Source: Adiantum capillus-veneris
Taxonomy: Eukaryota; Streptophyta; Polypodiopsida; Polypodiales; Pteridaceae
Assembly: GCA_014529385.2 (NCBI GenBank)
Contig: JABFUD020000329.1
Location: 84,501 to 148,500 of the forward strand
Length of the DNA: 64,000 nucleotides
Reading direction: 5' to 3'
The notes beneath the pieces were generated by a model, which had not been told where the DNA came from, made no database searches, and saw only the letters and a list, made by a program, of their open reading frames with translations. A program made the translations under genes and the position numbers. This document shows, piece after piece, positions 43,309 through 55,690 of this stretch (position 1 is the first letter of the stretch; each line of letters opens with the position of its first letter).

Positions 43309-46300
43309 CTACACTCCCAAGTCCTCAAGTAATGTGCATAGCCAAGCTACCTCGCACGCCGCAACTGCTGCACCTTTGTACTCGGCCTTTGTTCTCGATA
43401 AAGCAACCGTAGGCTGCTTTTTGCAACTCCAAGTAACAACAACACTCTCAAAAGAGAACATGAAGCCACTCGTAGATATCCTATCAACAATGCTACCTGC
43501 CCAATCTGCATCTGTATACCCATACAATGCTAATGGCGCATTTGCTGCATAGAAAAATGCGTAGTCAAGAGTCCCTTGCACATACCGAAGTGTGCGTCGT
43601 ACTCCATCCAAATGTGGCTTCCTCGGAAGCTGCATGAACTGACCCTCCAAGCCTACTGTGTATCTCAAGTTTGGCCTCGTGATAGTCAAGTAGATTAGAC
43701 TACCCACAATCTTCCTGTACATATTGACATCCTCAACAACATCACCCTTCTCTGCACTCAGCTTTGCATTCACATCCAAGGGAATAGAAATTGTCTTACA
43801 ATCATCCATACCATACTTTGACAACATGTCCAAGGCATATTGTCTCTGTGACAGCCATACACCCTTTGGAGTCCTGATCACCTCAATGCCAAGAAAGTAG
43901 CGCAACTCGCCCAAATCTTTCATTTCAAACTCCTATTTGAGAAGACCCTTCACATGGTCAATCTCCATAGCATTGTCACCCACAATAATAAGGTCATCTA
44001 CATATATGGTAATGACCACAATCCCCACATCACTCTTACGTACATACAGTGAATGATCAGCATGAGCTCTCCTAAACCCAATACTGACAAGATACTTGGC
44101 AATCCTATCATACCATGCTCTAGATCCCTGCTTCAAACCATACAAAGCTTTGAGAAGTCTGCATACATAATCTGGGTAACCTGGATCGACATAACCAGGT
44201 GGCTGATCCATATACACTTCCTCTTGTAACTCACCATTCAAGAAGGCATTCTTTACATCCATTTGATGCATAATCCATCCTCTAGATGCAGCCACTGCTA
44301 TGACAGCTCTCACAGTCGTCATCTTTGCCACTGGAGCAAAGGTATCCTCATAGTCTATGCCATACGTCTGTGCATAACCCTTTGCGACCAGCCTTGCCTT
44401 GTGACGCTCAATGTTACCATCAGCCTTATGCTTGGTTTTATACACCCATTTACAGCCAATAGCTTTCTTGCCACTTGGCAATGGCACCAACTCCCATGTG
44501 TCGTTTGCTTCCAATGCAGCCATCTCTTCATTCATTGCATCATCCCAATGCACATTTCCAACTGCATCCTCAAAACATGTGGGCTCCACATCCTGTATCA
44601 CCTTAGCCATGTAGGCTTGGTGATGTGCTAGATACCCATCATAAGTCAATTTCTGAATTGGATTTATGACTTTGTTAGATCTGCGTGGTCCTAGGTCACT
44701 TCTTTTCCCTCTAGCATCTTCTTGTACTTTCCTTACACCAGGTGTCCTGACAGTCGGAATTCCAAATTCCTCATCAAGACTTTGTTCAGAACCATCTGAA
44801 TCCATGTCTACATGTGAAAACCCTGATGATGCATCAGCCATAAAGGGAGGTTCATCAACCTTTTCCTTTCCTTTTCATGATACATTCCCTGTACCTGCTG
44901 GTGGAGTAACCTGTGTACGTAGTCTACCATTCCATGGCTTCTTGACACAGCCACGAGAAGAGGACTCTTGTGGTCCACTCAAAACCTGTGACTGTGGCCT
45001 CACATTTTGTACAACCACATCATCTTTTACATCAGCCCCAATAGTGCCATGTGAATTACTCTACCAGCTGCTCATCTCATCAAAGACTACATCTCTGCTC
45101 ACTCGTAATTCTCGTGTAGTAGGATTGTAGCACCTGTACCCCTTTTTCTTAAGAGAAGATCCCACAAGAATACATTTCTCTGCTTTAGGATCCAATTTCC
45201 TACGCAACTCATCTGGTACATGCACGTAAGCTATGCAGCCAAACACTTTCAAGTGTGCCAAATCAGACTTTGTACCTGTAAACTTTTCCTCAGGTGTTAC
45301 ATCATGCACCACAGCTATAGGTGTCTTGTTCATAATGTACACAACTGTATTTACAGCTTCAGCCCAGAAATGATGAGGCATGTTCTTCTCATTCATCAAT
45401 GCACGTGCAACCTCTGCAATGTGCCAGTTTTTCCTTTCTGACCCCATTCTGTTGTGGAGTATATCTGCATGTAAACTGCCTGCGTATACCATGCATTCGT
45501 AGAAAATCTGAAAAATCGTTGGAGAAGTACTCTCCCCCTCCATCTGACCTCAATGTCTTGATTTGCATATCTGTCTCCTTCTCAATCATGACTTTGAAGT
45601 CCTGAAAGTGACCAAAGACTTCACTTTTGTTACGCATGAAGTAGACCCATACTTTCCTTGTATGGTCATCAATGAAAGAGACATAATACCTGAAACCATG
45701 TATACTTGTAGTATCGGTTGGACCCCAAACATGTGTGTGCACCACCTCAAGTGGCTTTTTACATACATTGGGCTCATGTGGAAATGAGCCCTTTGACTAT
45801 TTTCCAAATTGGCATGCTACACACACTTTATGCATACCATCCACCTTGAATTTGGGCAAACCTTTTACAATCTGTTTTGATTGCATGCTGCGCAATCTCT
45901 GCTCATTGACATGGCCAATGCGTTTGTGCAAAATGTCAACATCAGCCACAACACCTGTGCCCTGTGCAAATAATGTAGCTTTTACCTCAGGCATGTCTAC
46001 ATTCACCGTAAATATTCTACCCACACATTTTCCCTCTGTGATCAGATTACATCCATTCTGGAAATCTTCTACATAATAGCCATTCGGATTGAAGCGAACC
46101 TGCAAACCCTGCTCAACCATTTGTCCAACAAAAACAAGATTCTTTCTAATGTTTGGGTCATGAAGTACATCTGCTAAGTACTTTGATTTCCCACTCTTTG
46201 TAATTAAAGGTATGTCCCCTACATGAGCAATGGGGTGAGCTGTGTCATCTCCTGTCTGCACATAGCCTGACACATCCGGTTTGCGCATATCATTAAACCA

Positions 46301-47365
46301 CTCTCCACGAGACGTCATGTGATTAGAGGCACCTGAATCCACATACCAAACATCATCTTGGGTGGAATTCTCTGCAGTCATTGTATTAATTACATGCTGC
46401 ATAACAAACATGCGCTCGTTTTTGCTATCATCTGCATCTCTGCTAGTAGATGCATAGTTGCCCTGTTCTCTCTTTCCACTTGCTTTTCCCTTTGGACAGT
46501 CACGTGACATGTGACCTCTTTCACCACAAGTCCAACATTCTCTGCTATCTGCAGTATGTTGCTGCCCGCTTGATCCCGCACCACGACCTCTTTGACTCCC
46601 CCTTCCTTGAGACTTGTTTCCCTTGCCACCTGTATTGTTTTGATTTGATTGACCTTCTCGAAATTGGCCTCTGCAACCACTTGGGCCTCGACCACGACCT
46701 CTACCTCTACCTCTGTTGGAGTTAGAATAGAAGGCCTGTTCAGAATTATTTCTGCCATGAGAAGAATATGTGTCAAGGTTCTTCTCCTCAAGAATAAGCA
46801 TAGAAATAAAATCTTGGAACACGGGGATGTCGTCTCTTGTATTCATGGAAGACCTCAAATGTAAATACTCATCTCCTACGCCATCCAAGCATGCACAGAA
46901 AATGTCATCGTCTTCCACTGAGAATTTAATAGATCCAAGAGCCTCAATGATACTCTTGATCTTCAAAGCATAATCATTGATGGAGAGGTTGTTCCTCTTA
47001 ACCTGATTTAGCTCCGACTTTAGTCGAAGCTTCCTGGCCTTGGTGTTCACCTCGAACACTCTGCCTAAGTTTTTCCATGCAATGGCGGGGGTTTCAACAT
47101 CCTGTAGATAGCCCATCATGCCATGTGTGATGCTCATAGAAAGCCAATACATCACTTTGCTCTGGCCTTGTTGCCAGTCCCTCAAAGCTTTCCTTTGTTC
47201 TGCTGTAGCATTTGCCTCGGGAATCTCTGGTTCCTTTTCATTGTCTCCTTCTACATAGTCCCAATAACCTTTTCCTTTTAGGAAATTTGTTATTCTGAAC
47301 TTCCATGCATGGTAGTTATTTTTCTCAAGCTTCTCAGTGACAATCTGACTGAAACCGTTAGACAT
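43309..47365 (-). pseudogene. Copia D gag-pol polyprotein
   Basis: In minus-strand order: gag (about 46.6-47.36 kb; NNYHAWKFRITNFLKG, SINDYALKIKSIIEALG), a CCHC knuckle CWTCGERGHMSRDC, the protease motif VDSGASNHMTS, a pre-integrase finger (KRIGHVNEQRL, then C-x2-C), the integrase core (45.06-45.75 kb; DDHTRKVWVYFM, RSDGGGEYFS), reverse transcriptase (43.9-44.8 kb; CKWVYKTKHKADG, KARLVAKGYAQ, YVDDLIIVG) and RNase H (43.3-43.9 kb; YTDADWAGS, SRTKAEYKGAA). The integrase-before-RT order identifies Ty1/copia. About three or four breaks. Confidence 0.93.
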
Positions 47366-47560
47366 CTTGAAGCACTAAGACAAAATAGCTGCAATCTGCA
47401 AAAACCTGCAAATCTGCTATCGTGGTACCTGTAACGCTTTCTACACTCAACGAGTGTCCACAATCAAGCGTACATACAACCAATGTACTTGTACAGTAAA
47501 TCTCTGTGTACAAAGGGATTGTGATGCTCTTGCTCTCTTAGCCTCCCTTGCCTGCACGAG

Positions 47561-47572
47561 GCTCTGATACCA
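47561..47572 (-). promoter_or_regulatory. Primer-binding site of copia D
   Basis: On the minus strand TGGTATCAGAGC directly follows the 5' LTR end CTTTACA; it matches initiator Met tRNA. Confidence 0.92.
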
Positions 47573-47893
47573 TGTAAAGAATGAGGATGCAAGAGAGATA
47601 CACAAGACAAGCACAAAGCACACAGAGATGGAAAGCTTCTTCTTATTCTCACAGAAAAGAGAGTGCAAAATGACTAAGTGCTAAAACTGAAAAGTAGCAC
47701 AAATGTACATGCGGTCACTAAGTGTGAACTCGCTAGAAGCGTACTAGGCTGGCACTATAAGTGTAGTCCAGCTGTAGAATCACTAGCAAAGATCCTCCGT
47801 GTCGGTCACCTGACGCGCCAGTGAGTAAATGTCGTAAGCGGCCAAGACCTGTAGTGGATGCCAGCTCAAGATGTAGAGCTCGACATCTCAACA
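47573..47893 (-). repeat. Copia D 5' LTR
   Basis: It pairs with 42725-43045 and is followed by the CTTAG target duplication at 47894-47898. Confidence 0.93.
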
Positions 47894-48631
47894 CTTAGGC
47901 GCATGCCAATTCATTGTCGTAGAAAATGCTTTGGAAGAGAAAAAGGAAAAAAATGTATGAATGTAATTGAGAGTCGAAGTCCTGGGTTGGTCGCACCATC
48001 ATTTTGGTTAGAGCGCACATACGATGGAAAAACATTTGCTCAATGGATGTGGTTTTGTAACCACAATGTTGAACACACTTGGAATGTTGACATACAAGTC
48101 AATCACAAGCCAGATACACCTACAACATGGTCAATTCAACTTGGTACCATGATTTCAAAGGAGGAGTATGCAGGCCTTTCAAAGGCAGTTTTTCAACTAC
48201 GGTGTGTAATAGTGGCAAGAGAGGGTGAATGTATAACCACTCCTTCATCATGTAAGAGGAGTAAAAAATGGAGGCATGGAATCTCAAAAGAAGCTGAAAA
48301 GCGCTTGGCTGCAGCAGCTGAGAGTCTAAGTGCAACATTGATAGAGGAAAAAGAAATGGTGGCACACAATCATGTGGTTTTTCGTCTTCTTACTACCGAA
48401 TGCTATGATGTCCATATACGAGAAGATCCTACATGCACTTGTTTAGATTTTCAAAAGAGGGAGAAAGATAAGAAGGCATTTCTAGCTTGTAAGCATATTT
48501 ACTATGTTTATATATACGTCTTGGGTTTGGAGTGCCATCAATATATGGAAATGCATCAACCACTGCTCTCTAAGCAAGATTTAGCCTTTATAATTGCTCA
48601 ACCTCGTCTTCTAAGTCCAGTTTCAAGATAG

Positions 48632-49224
48632 TGAATAGCTATGCGGTCTCAAATAGATTCTCAAAGTTATCCCATCGAAAAGTATTTTGGCAACTTGGAT
48701 TCCCCTACTAATTACCAAACTGCATTGTAAATTCTATTTTTTTGTAACTTTTTGGTGAAACCCATTATGGTATCCGATGAAATTTTAACAAGAAAGATTT
48801 TTTGGAGCTCTATCTTTCTAGGAGAAATGAAGTATTAAATTAAGGTACCGTGTCCACATTGGCAGGTCCATGTGTTGGGCACATGGTTTAGTAGTGGTTT
48901 ATTTCACTACAAAGTGTTTTGGCATTTTAGTTGTCTCTACTAATTATCGGATCACATTTATAAAGCATGTTTTATTCTTATTACTAATTAAAATAATTTT
49001 AATAAATGTATTGAAGGATTCTTTGTATTTGTGGGCTTACTAGCAACAACGGTTCTATCTTGAACCATTAATGTTGGGTATTATATCCATATTTTGTGGT
49101 TAGTGTTTTTCAAAATAGCTTACACTAAGTGGTGAAAAGCTCATTATATATGATGAAATATGCAAAAGCTCTAACTAGGAATTATAAGGCTCGAAATCAC
49201 AAGCTCGCAACTTTATAACTCCCA
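48632..49224. other. A/T-rich stretch without a recognisable gene
   Basis: I see no coding sequence and no repeat. It could be the 3' untranslated end of the MULE gene and the 5' flank of the next gene. Confidence 0.4.
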
Positions 49225-52200
49225 ATGAGAATGACATCCCAATTGAGAAGGCACCAAAGGTGGAGTGCGTTCTTGTTGATTTTCAACCCCGTGAGACAGT
49301 GGAGTTTCTATTGGTTTTGGGAATGATCAATAGGTAAGCCCAACTGTTTTTTTGCGAATGTAAATGCATCTTATTTTTTTGACAATGTAAATTACAATCG
49401 AGTGTTAAACACGGCCACAAGGGTTTCAGTGCCTCACACTACTGCTCATGATATTTTCATGATGAGAAAGCTAGGTTGGTGGAACCTACTTCACTTTTGC
49501 AGAAATTTCTCAAAAGAGCGCGTTTGGCAGCAGAAAGAGCTTTGAATTTTAGGGGTCCAAACAAATCAAAGTGGCTAAAATTGCCAATTGTTGTCCTTGT
49601 GCAACTCATTTGGAAGGTAAGCTTGAAACCAATTCCAAATGAGAATATGCTTTGATTGCGAAATCTTATTATGTGTATCTCGATTGAGTCCTTGGCAAAT
49701 GATAAGAAGAGTTCAATGCTATGTATAGTAGTAAAACGAAAGGGCTGCCATCGAAAGGGATTTTTGACTTCGAGTTGGCACGTGACGCATACGAGGAAAG
49801 CATCAGTCTAGCGCTATCTCAAACAGAGCAATATTTCACGTGCAAAGGGCTTGAGATAACCACCATTGCAAATCCAGAGAATGGCAAAGATTTTTTCTAC
49901 AAATGTATATCATTTATAGGTTGGGGCGAGAAGACCACCAAAATGACACCCTCGACAGTGGCAGAGGTTGCGCGTGCACGCATTAGTTCAAAAGAGTAAG
50001 TAAATGTCATTTAAATCATTCGATATATTTCTCTTTTTATTATGTACCAATGAAAAATAAGTCTCACTTTTCCTTTGCTAGGAAGTGCGCTTGATTGATT
50101 TGCTCCAAGGTGGTGATGCATCCTTGAAGGATAATGGCATAGGGTTGACGAAGAAGGCCTCGATCCAGTGGCTTCGATATCACGTGTATTGGTGGCAATT
50201 TGAAAGGTTAGATTTAGTGATTATGTGCACCACCTAGCAATTTGTTGATAATCTAACTTGTGACTTATTATTTGGTGCAGGAGAGTGCTTGAGATGGTCG
50301 AGAAAATGGAGGGCGAGAATCATAATGTTGCTACCCAACACGAGAAGGCTGAAGATAGGCATGGTTTCACACTTGCACACACATTATTGCCATACAGATG
50401 GAAGCACTTTGACAAGACCTTCAAGAAGTGGAGTGCTCAGATCAAGTCCACAGAGGATCCCGAAGAGAAACCCCACTTTGCTTGCACGGCATGACGCTTG
50501 TTGTACAAGTTTGACATCTTTAATTGACAAATTAAGAATGTAGTGGGATACACTAATCTTGTTCTCAGTGGCTCAAAACATTGTGGTCTGTCTTGTAGAT
50601 GGTGGAGAGACGCTCTTGTCTTCCCCATTCCTGAGCACCCCAGTGCTGCATGGTGCATGTCGAAGAGAGGGCAGACGGGCTTATATCCTGACGAGTGGAT
50701 AGACAACTTGCATCCAAAGGGAGCGTGGCTCAAGTATCCTTGGTGGCTGGACTACCCAAACAAGGTGTACCCACTCAAAGAGGAATCATTATACATAGGT
50801 ATCATACTATATAGTTTTTACCTTTGCCATGCAGCAATACAACATGGACTCAATAACTGTTCTTTTTTAATTAATAGCAGAGCATACTGTGTCATGGAAG
50901 AAAGCCGTTGTGATAGAGGATGCTCTATCTCCAAACACATCAAAGAAACATGACTCAAAGAAAGACCCGCAAGCACCATTGGCTGACCGGTAACGTGGGA
51001 AGAGAAGGAAGAGGGTTGTTGTTTCCAGTGATAGTAAGAGCGAGCATGTGGTTGAGGAGTATTTTGTAGAAGTCAACGATAGTGCTCATAGCCTTGGTGC
51101 TATGAGCCACAGTGTACCGACACTTTCCTTCAGTCCAAGACCACTAGGGGGCATCAAGGAGTCCCCTCCATGTTCACCATCACATGGCAGGGCTGTAGAG
51201 GACCTATCAGACATGGCCAGAGTTGTGGGAGAAAACCCTCCAGGTATGTGAAAAAGGTTAGTGTTGTGTTGTTCTCTTTAGCATTGCTTGAAAGATATAT
51301 TTGATCTTATGTTGGTACATATAGATATGCATGTAGATCCATGCCACCTTGCACTACATGCTAGTGTCAAGTGCTTGGAAAAAGCTATTCCAAATGTGTT
51401 GTGCAATGACAGGTAAGCCAGGCTAATTTACAATCAAAGTTATGTCCATAAATTTAGTGCTAACAAAGATTGCATGCAGTTCTATGCAGTCACTGCGTAG
51501 ATTCTTGTGCTCTCTATCACAAACAGGCCAGATGAACCCCAGCTTGAGATTGGGTGGCATACATTTGATGTACATGCTTCCCTTAGACACTAGGCCACAT
51601 GCAGCTAGCACGGGCGGGGTTCCTTTATGGAACCAATGGGATAGTGAGCTTGTGGATGCTGCATTCCTTCTGGCAGCCGAGTTTCTTTTGGTTGATGGCA
51701 TGGTTGTGGCGACATGTCGTGTAAAACATCTGTCCATTGTCACTTCGAAGGCAGAGGGATCTCGTTTCCAGTTGTTGAGGATATTGTACATACGGCTGTC
51801 AGAGTCCAGTTGCACGACTGTTCAGGACTATGTAGAAGGGGTATGTTATTTTTTGTTTTGATATTGAATAGTAACTTTGATGTTTTCATTTCAAAATAAC
51901 CACATTTTACTGTTATTTGTAGGTTGATACTTTGTTGCTGGTCCTTTTTTCACCCCCTAGAACCGGTGGGTGTCGGCTTCCAAGGTATGATCAAGCGGAT
52001 GGAGAGATTGCAGCAAATGTACGTGGCTTCTCTGCAAATGAGGACATGTTGTGTGAGAAGCTACCAGGTTCAGATTCCACATAGTGGACACTTGATCGTA
52101 TGGGCAAGCCTTATCATAGAGGTTTTGAGAGGAGTCCAACGTTTGCTAGGTGGTAGAAACTATAAAAATTTTGCTAGGAGTCCATCGTTTGCCAGGTGGA

Positions 52201-52786
52201 AGTTTTTCTTCATGTTCCTATAGAATTATAGGTATTACAAATCTAAAGATTAATTTTTTTTTGTAAATGGCTACTAGGTAACTTCACAGACATGGGAGAT
52301 GCTTTGTTGGATTGTTTTGCAAGAGTGGGGACATTGGCAGCACAATGTTTACTACTACGTATGCATTGCATCAGTTGTGAGAAGGATTGGTCAGTTTTCA
52401 GTGCTTGTCTAGAGCCAACTCAGTGCCTACCTTCCGATTTAGACTCGACATTGATGTTTCATAGGAGTCAGAGAGCTCAGGTAACTGAGCAGCCGAAGCA
52501 AGTGACAAAGCAGCTTCATCCGCTGGAGCCACCTTTCTCGACACCACTCAGCAGTCAGGGTGGGGCAGTAGCAGCTCCGTATCCCACTTTCACGGCCCCA
52601 GTTTTGGCACGACGTGCAACCGGACCATCTCCCAGTGCATTCATTGCCTCCACATCTGAGGCCCCACCCGGAGTTGATCCATTGCCTCTTTCACTACCTA
52701 AAGCCCCCCCCCCCACATATAGTTTGTACCCTCTGCCATTTGGAGGAGTTCCCCCACCATTTGGTGCACTGCCCCCATTGGCATGA
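49225..52786 (+). pseudogene. Multi-exon gene or pseudogene with methyltransferase-like C-terminus
   Basis: Coding-like exons bounded by splice consensus occur near 49225-49332 (EKAPKVECVLVDFQP), 49445-49616 (KRARLAAERALNF), 49720-49996, 50081-50206 (EVRLIDLLQGGDASLK), 50281-50494, 50600-50800 (PKGAWLKYPWWLDYPNKVYP), 50880-51245 (Lys/Arg then Ser-rich), 51322-51413, 51470-51840 (AAEFLLVDGMVVA, GSRFQLLRILY), 51950-52200 and 52280-52786. The last has GDALLDCFARVGTLAA followed by HCISCEKDWSVFSA, which resembles the motif I end (D-x-F-x-G-x-G-T and a downstream acidic residue) of N6/N4-type DNA methyltransferases. The tail is Pro-rich. Some exons change frame or carry stops, so decay is likely. 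Whether this belongs to the MULE next door, to another transposon or to the host is unknown. Confidence 0.4.
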
Positions 52787-52809
52787 CCATTGTTCCCTCC
52801 CAAAGCATA

Positions 52810-52811
<2 letters not shown>

Positions 52812-52848
<37 letters not shown>
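52812..52848 (+). repeat. Poly-C tract of 37 bp
   Basis: An uninterrupted run of C follows the Pro-rich coding tail. Its length may be uncertain, as such runs are hard to sequence and assemble. Confidence 0.9.
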
Positions 52849-53023
52849 ATATGTATTTATTTTTGATGCAATGGAACACATAGATTTGGGGTTTGATATA
52901 TGAAATAGACCATAATTGTGTGTAAGGAACTTTTTTTGTCTTATTAATAGTGTATTGAATGCATCCATGGTGTTTTCTGTTTGAATGTAAGTTGTCCATG
53001 AACCGACAATCAAATTTTAGTTG

Positions 53024-53025
<2 letters not shown>

Positions 53026-53082
<57 letters not shown>
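53026..53082 (+). repeat. (AG)n microsatellite
   Basis: About 28 uninterrupted AG units. Confidence 0.95.
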
Positions 53083-53086
<4 letters not shown>

Positions 53087-53550
53087 ATAGATTGTCCCTT
53101 CTTTTTGGAATCCGCTCGCTGGATTCTTAAAAAGCGCTCGCCAGAAATTTCTCGCCCAAAAATTGCACCCCTGAGGGTCTGCGAGGAAGTAGATTTAGTT
53201 AGGATTTGTAGATTAGAGTTGTTGTGGTGGTTGAGTGGGTTGTGAGGTGATAAAAGTGTTCGCTAGTCCGTGTGTGGCATTGAAGCGTTTTTGTACTCAT
53301 AAATGCAAAACCCCATATGATTCGTAGGAGTAGCTTTACTTAAGTGATCTGATTCTAATCTACAGCTATTCATCGTTGATCTATTTTTTGAAGTGCTTGT
53401 TTGCATTTAAAATCACTAAAAAGTTTCCTTTTGAGGTAAAAATGCAATAAAAAGAGTTCGAATGATAATTTTTCATGATTGATTGGTGTTGAGCATATAA
53501 AAGAGAATGTGCAAGGGTTCTATGTACAAAAATAGAAACTCTATAAAGTT
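53083..53550. other. Stretch without a recognisable gene, left of the second palindrome array
   Basis: No coding sequence or clear repeat is visible. The style of sequence changes to that of the array near 53530. Confidence 0.35.
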
Positions 53551-53551
53551 G

Positions 53552-55690
53552 GACTTTATACGCGTATAAAGTCTCAAGTGACATCTAGAGGCCAAATCTG
53601 ACTACACCAGTGTGTTCAAAAGGTATCAATTACCCTAAGAAGACCTTGAGTGGGGAGTTTTGGCATAGATTTGGGAACCAAAAGCCAGAAGCTAGAGTGG
53701 TTGTGATTGAAAAATGAAAACACTTGTGTTTGTGAGCACTTTTGAGCTCACAAACACGAGCAAAAACTTGTGTTTGTGAGCACTTTTGAGCTTTAAATTT
53801 TGTTGTAAACACATGTACATGTTGCTAATGATAAGGGGAACTTTGAATAGAAATAGATCTGAAATCTGAGACAGTAGAAATTATACACCTATAAAGTCAC
53901 CAGCACCATCTGGAGACAAAATTTTGAAAATTTGATTGCACCACTGTGTTCAGAAGGGGGGGGTTGACCTCAAGTATACATTGAGACTAGAGTTTTGACC
54001 AACTCTTGACACTGAAAAGACAAAAGACGGAGTGTTGAAAATGGGAAAAAGCAAACTTGTGATTCTGAGCACAGTTTTGCATGAAAATTGGTAGAAGTGC
54101 TTAAGAACCAATGCTACACACTTGGGCATGCCTGTGATTGAGTTCTGACCAAACATTTATTAGTAGACATCATATGCGTATGAATTCTCAAGGGTGATTT
54201 TGGTAGCAATTTTGAACTTTTGACATTATACATATGTTCTGCATGTTCTATTAAGCACACACACCAAATTTCATATCATTTGGGCTTTTCGATTGAAAAA
54301 TGGGAGGATTTTACTCTTTCAAGGAATTTCCTTGTAAAACTGATGATTTTGAGCAATTTTGACATCCAAAATTTGTTGTGAAGGCGAATTTGTTCGACAT
54401 ACTAAGGGACGCCTCTGGTAGAAACTAAACCAAAATCTGAGCAAAAGACTATATACGCGTATGAAGTCTCAAGGCTAGATCTGATAGTCAAAAGTTACAT
54501 CTGATTGTACCCTTGTGATCTATAGCATTAAGGAAGCATATAGACCAAATTTCATCAAAATTTGGATCAATTTTGGGCTTGCAAAGACCAAAGGCGCATC
54601 TAGGAAAGTGAATGCTTGTATTGGCTATAACTTGCTCAAAAAATTTCCAAATTGACTTCTGAAAATTGCTGTGAGTTGCCAGTGTAGCGAGGACCCGTTG
54701 GAGTGAAACTCGCTTCATTTTGACTAGTTAGACTTCATACGCGTATGAAGTCTAAATGGCACTTTTGGAGACGAAACGTGAAATTTGAGCTTATCAGGGT
54801 GTTGAGCACAACAAGACAAGCTTCCTCACCAAATTTTGTCAAATTCTGAGCACATAGACATCATACGTGTATGAAGTCTCAAGGCCAAATCTGAAAGTCA
54901 AATTTCACTTTTGACCACATAGGAGGTTGGAAAATGATGTTTTAAGCTTGCTTGCAAAATTTCAACTCATTTGGACACATAATTTTTCATTTATATAAAC
55001 TTTGCAGATACAAGATTGTAAAGGTGAAAAAGTGGTGATTTTGAGCAATTTTGACATCAAAAATTTGTTGTGATCACATATTCTTGTTGTATGCATCTAC
55101 ATTGGGTAGAAACCTAAGAAAATTTTGAGCCAAAAGATTTTATAGCGTATAAAGTCTCACGGGCCAGATCTGGGTCAAATTAGACATTTGAGTATACCTC
55201 GATGTCCTAGAGAATATAAGAAGTCCCTAGCCAAAATTTGATTGAATTTGGAGCTCATTTGGGCTTGCAAAAAGCAAAAGACAGAAAACTGCAGATTCAG
55301 GCTTGTATTGGTCTTAAATTGCTCAAAAGCTATCCAAATTGAATTCTCAAACTTGCTGAGAGTTGCTTGAGTGATAAGGAATCAATGGAACAAAAGTCAC
55401 CTTTTCTACCACAAAAGACTTTATATGCATACGAAGTCTCAAGCGTCAAAATAAAGGTCAAATCAGAAACTAGCATACTAGTGGGTAGAGAACATCAAGG
55501 AGAGCTGACAGACCAAATTTTTGTCAAAATTTAAGCAAAAAGAGATCATACGCGTATGATGTTTCTAGCCCTATTTTGGAGGTGAAAACTCATAGTGAGC
55601 TTCTAGAAGTGTTAAGCACTGTAAGGTAAGCTTGGTGACCAAGTTTCAATAAATTTGGGTCACATTTGGTCAAGATACAATACAACACAT
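53552..55690 (+). repeat. Second palindrome-punctuated array (core TCATACGCGTATGA), period about 280 bp
   Basis: Cores of the form AGACTTYATACGCGTATRA lie near 53562, 53888 (degenerate), 54176, 54457, 54741, 54867, 55145, 55427 and 55552. Spacings are mostly 278-288 bp, with one longer (326) and two short ones of about 125 bp. Where I checked (cores at 54176, 54457 and 54867), a motif like CCAAATTTCATCAAAATTTGG follows about 88 bp downstream. Phrases such as GATTTTGAGCAATTTTGACAT recur. No coding sequence is convincing. The plan matches the gypsy A leader array at 25.7-27.6 kb. Confidence 0.8.

Larger units (their letters stand above)
42725..47893 (-). mobile_element. Copia D: Ty1/copia element nested in the MULE gene
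   Basis: The 321-bp LTRs run from TGTAAAGAATG to YCTCAACA and differ at about seven positions (about 2 percent). The target duplication CTTAG is perfect (42720-42724 and 47894-47898). On the minus strand: 5' LTR, primer site TGGTATCAGAGC, gag, protease, integrase, RT, RNase H, purine tract, 3' LTR. It has all parts but about three or four breaks. Confidence 0.95.
41281..48631 (+). pseudogene. Mutator-like (MULE) transposase with SWIM zinc finger, split by copia D
   Basis: A first exon from about 41281 encodes HFDYTHRVEGWSTMSC and SVYDP. An 80-bp intron (41433-41512, GTGATA..CCTCAG) follows. The next exon (41513 on) has ICETKEEDTESQ, FMVDEGGANWNAIRAVY and CLFHWEQSLQK, matching the DDE core of MULE transposases. 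A probable one-base slip lies near 41942, then a second intron (about 41987-42090, GTGAGT..TTTCAG). The next exon has HADVPTTNLSESIHASW, the region that usually reads TNN-x-x-E. Copia D then interrupts (42725-47893, CTTAG duplicated). Beyond it the frame continues to a SWIM finger, CTCLDFQKREKDKK then ACKH, at about 48.43-48.50 kb. Such proteins cut and paste Mutator elements. I found no long TIRs, so the element limits are unknown, and a domesticated relative is possible. The gene is disrupted. Confidence 0.7.

Noticed and set aside
52555-53013. Gly-rich minus-strand ORF
   Set aside because: It is an antisense reading of the poly-C tract and a Pro-rich coding tail.
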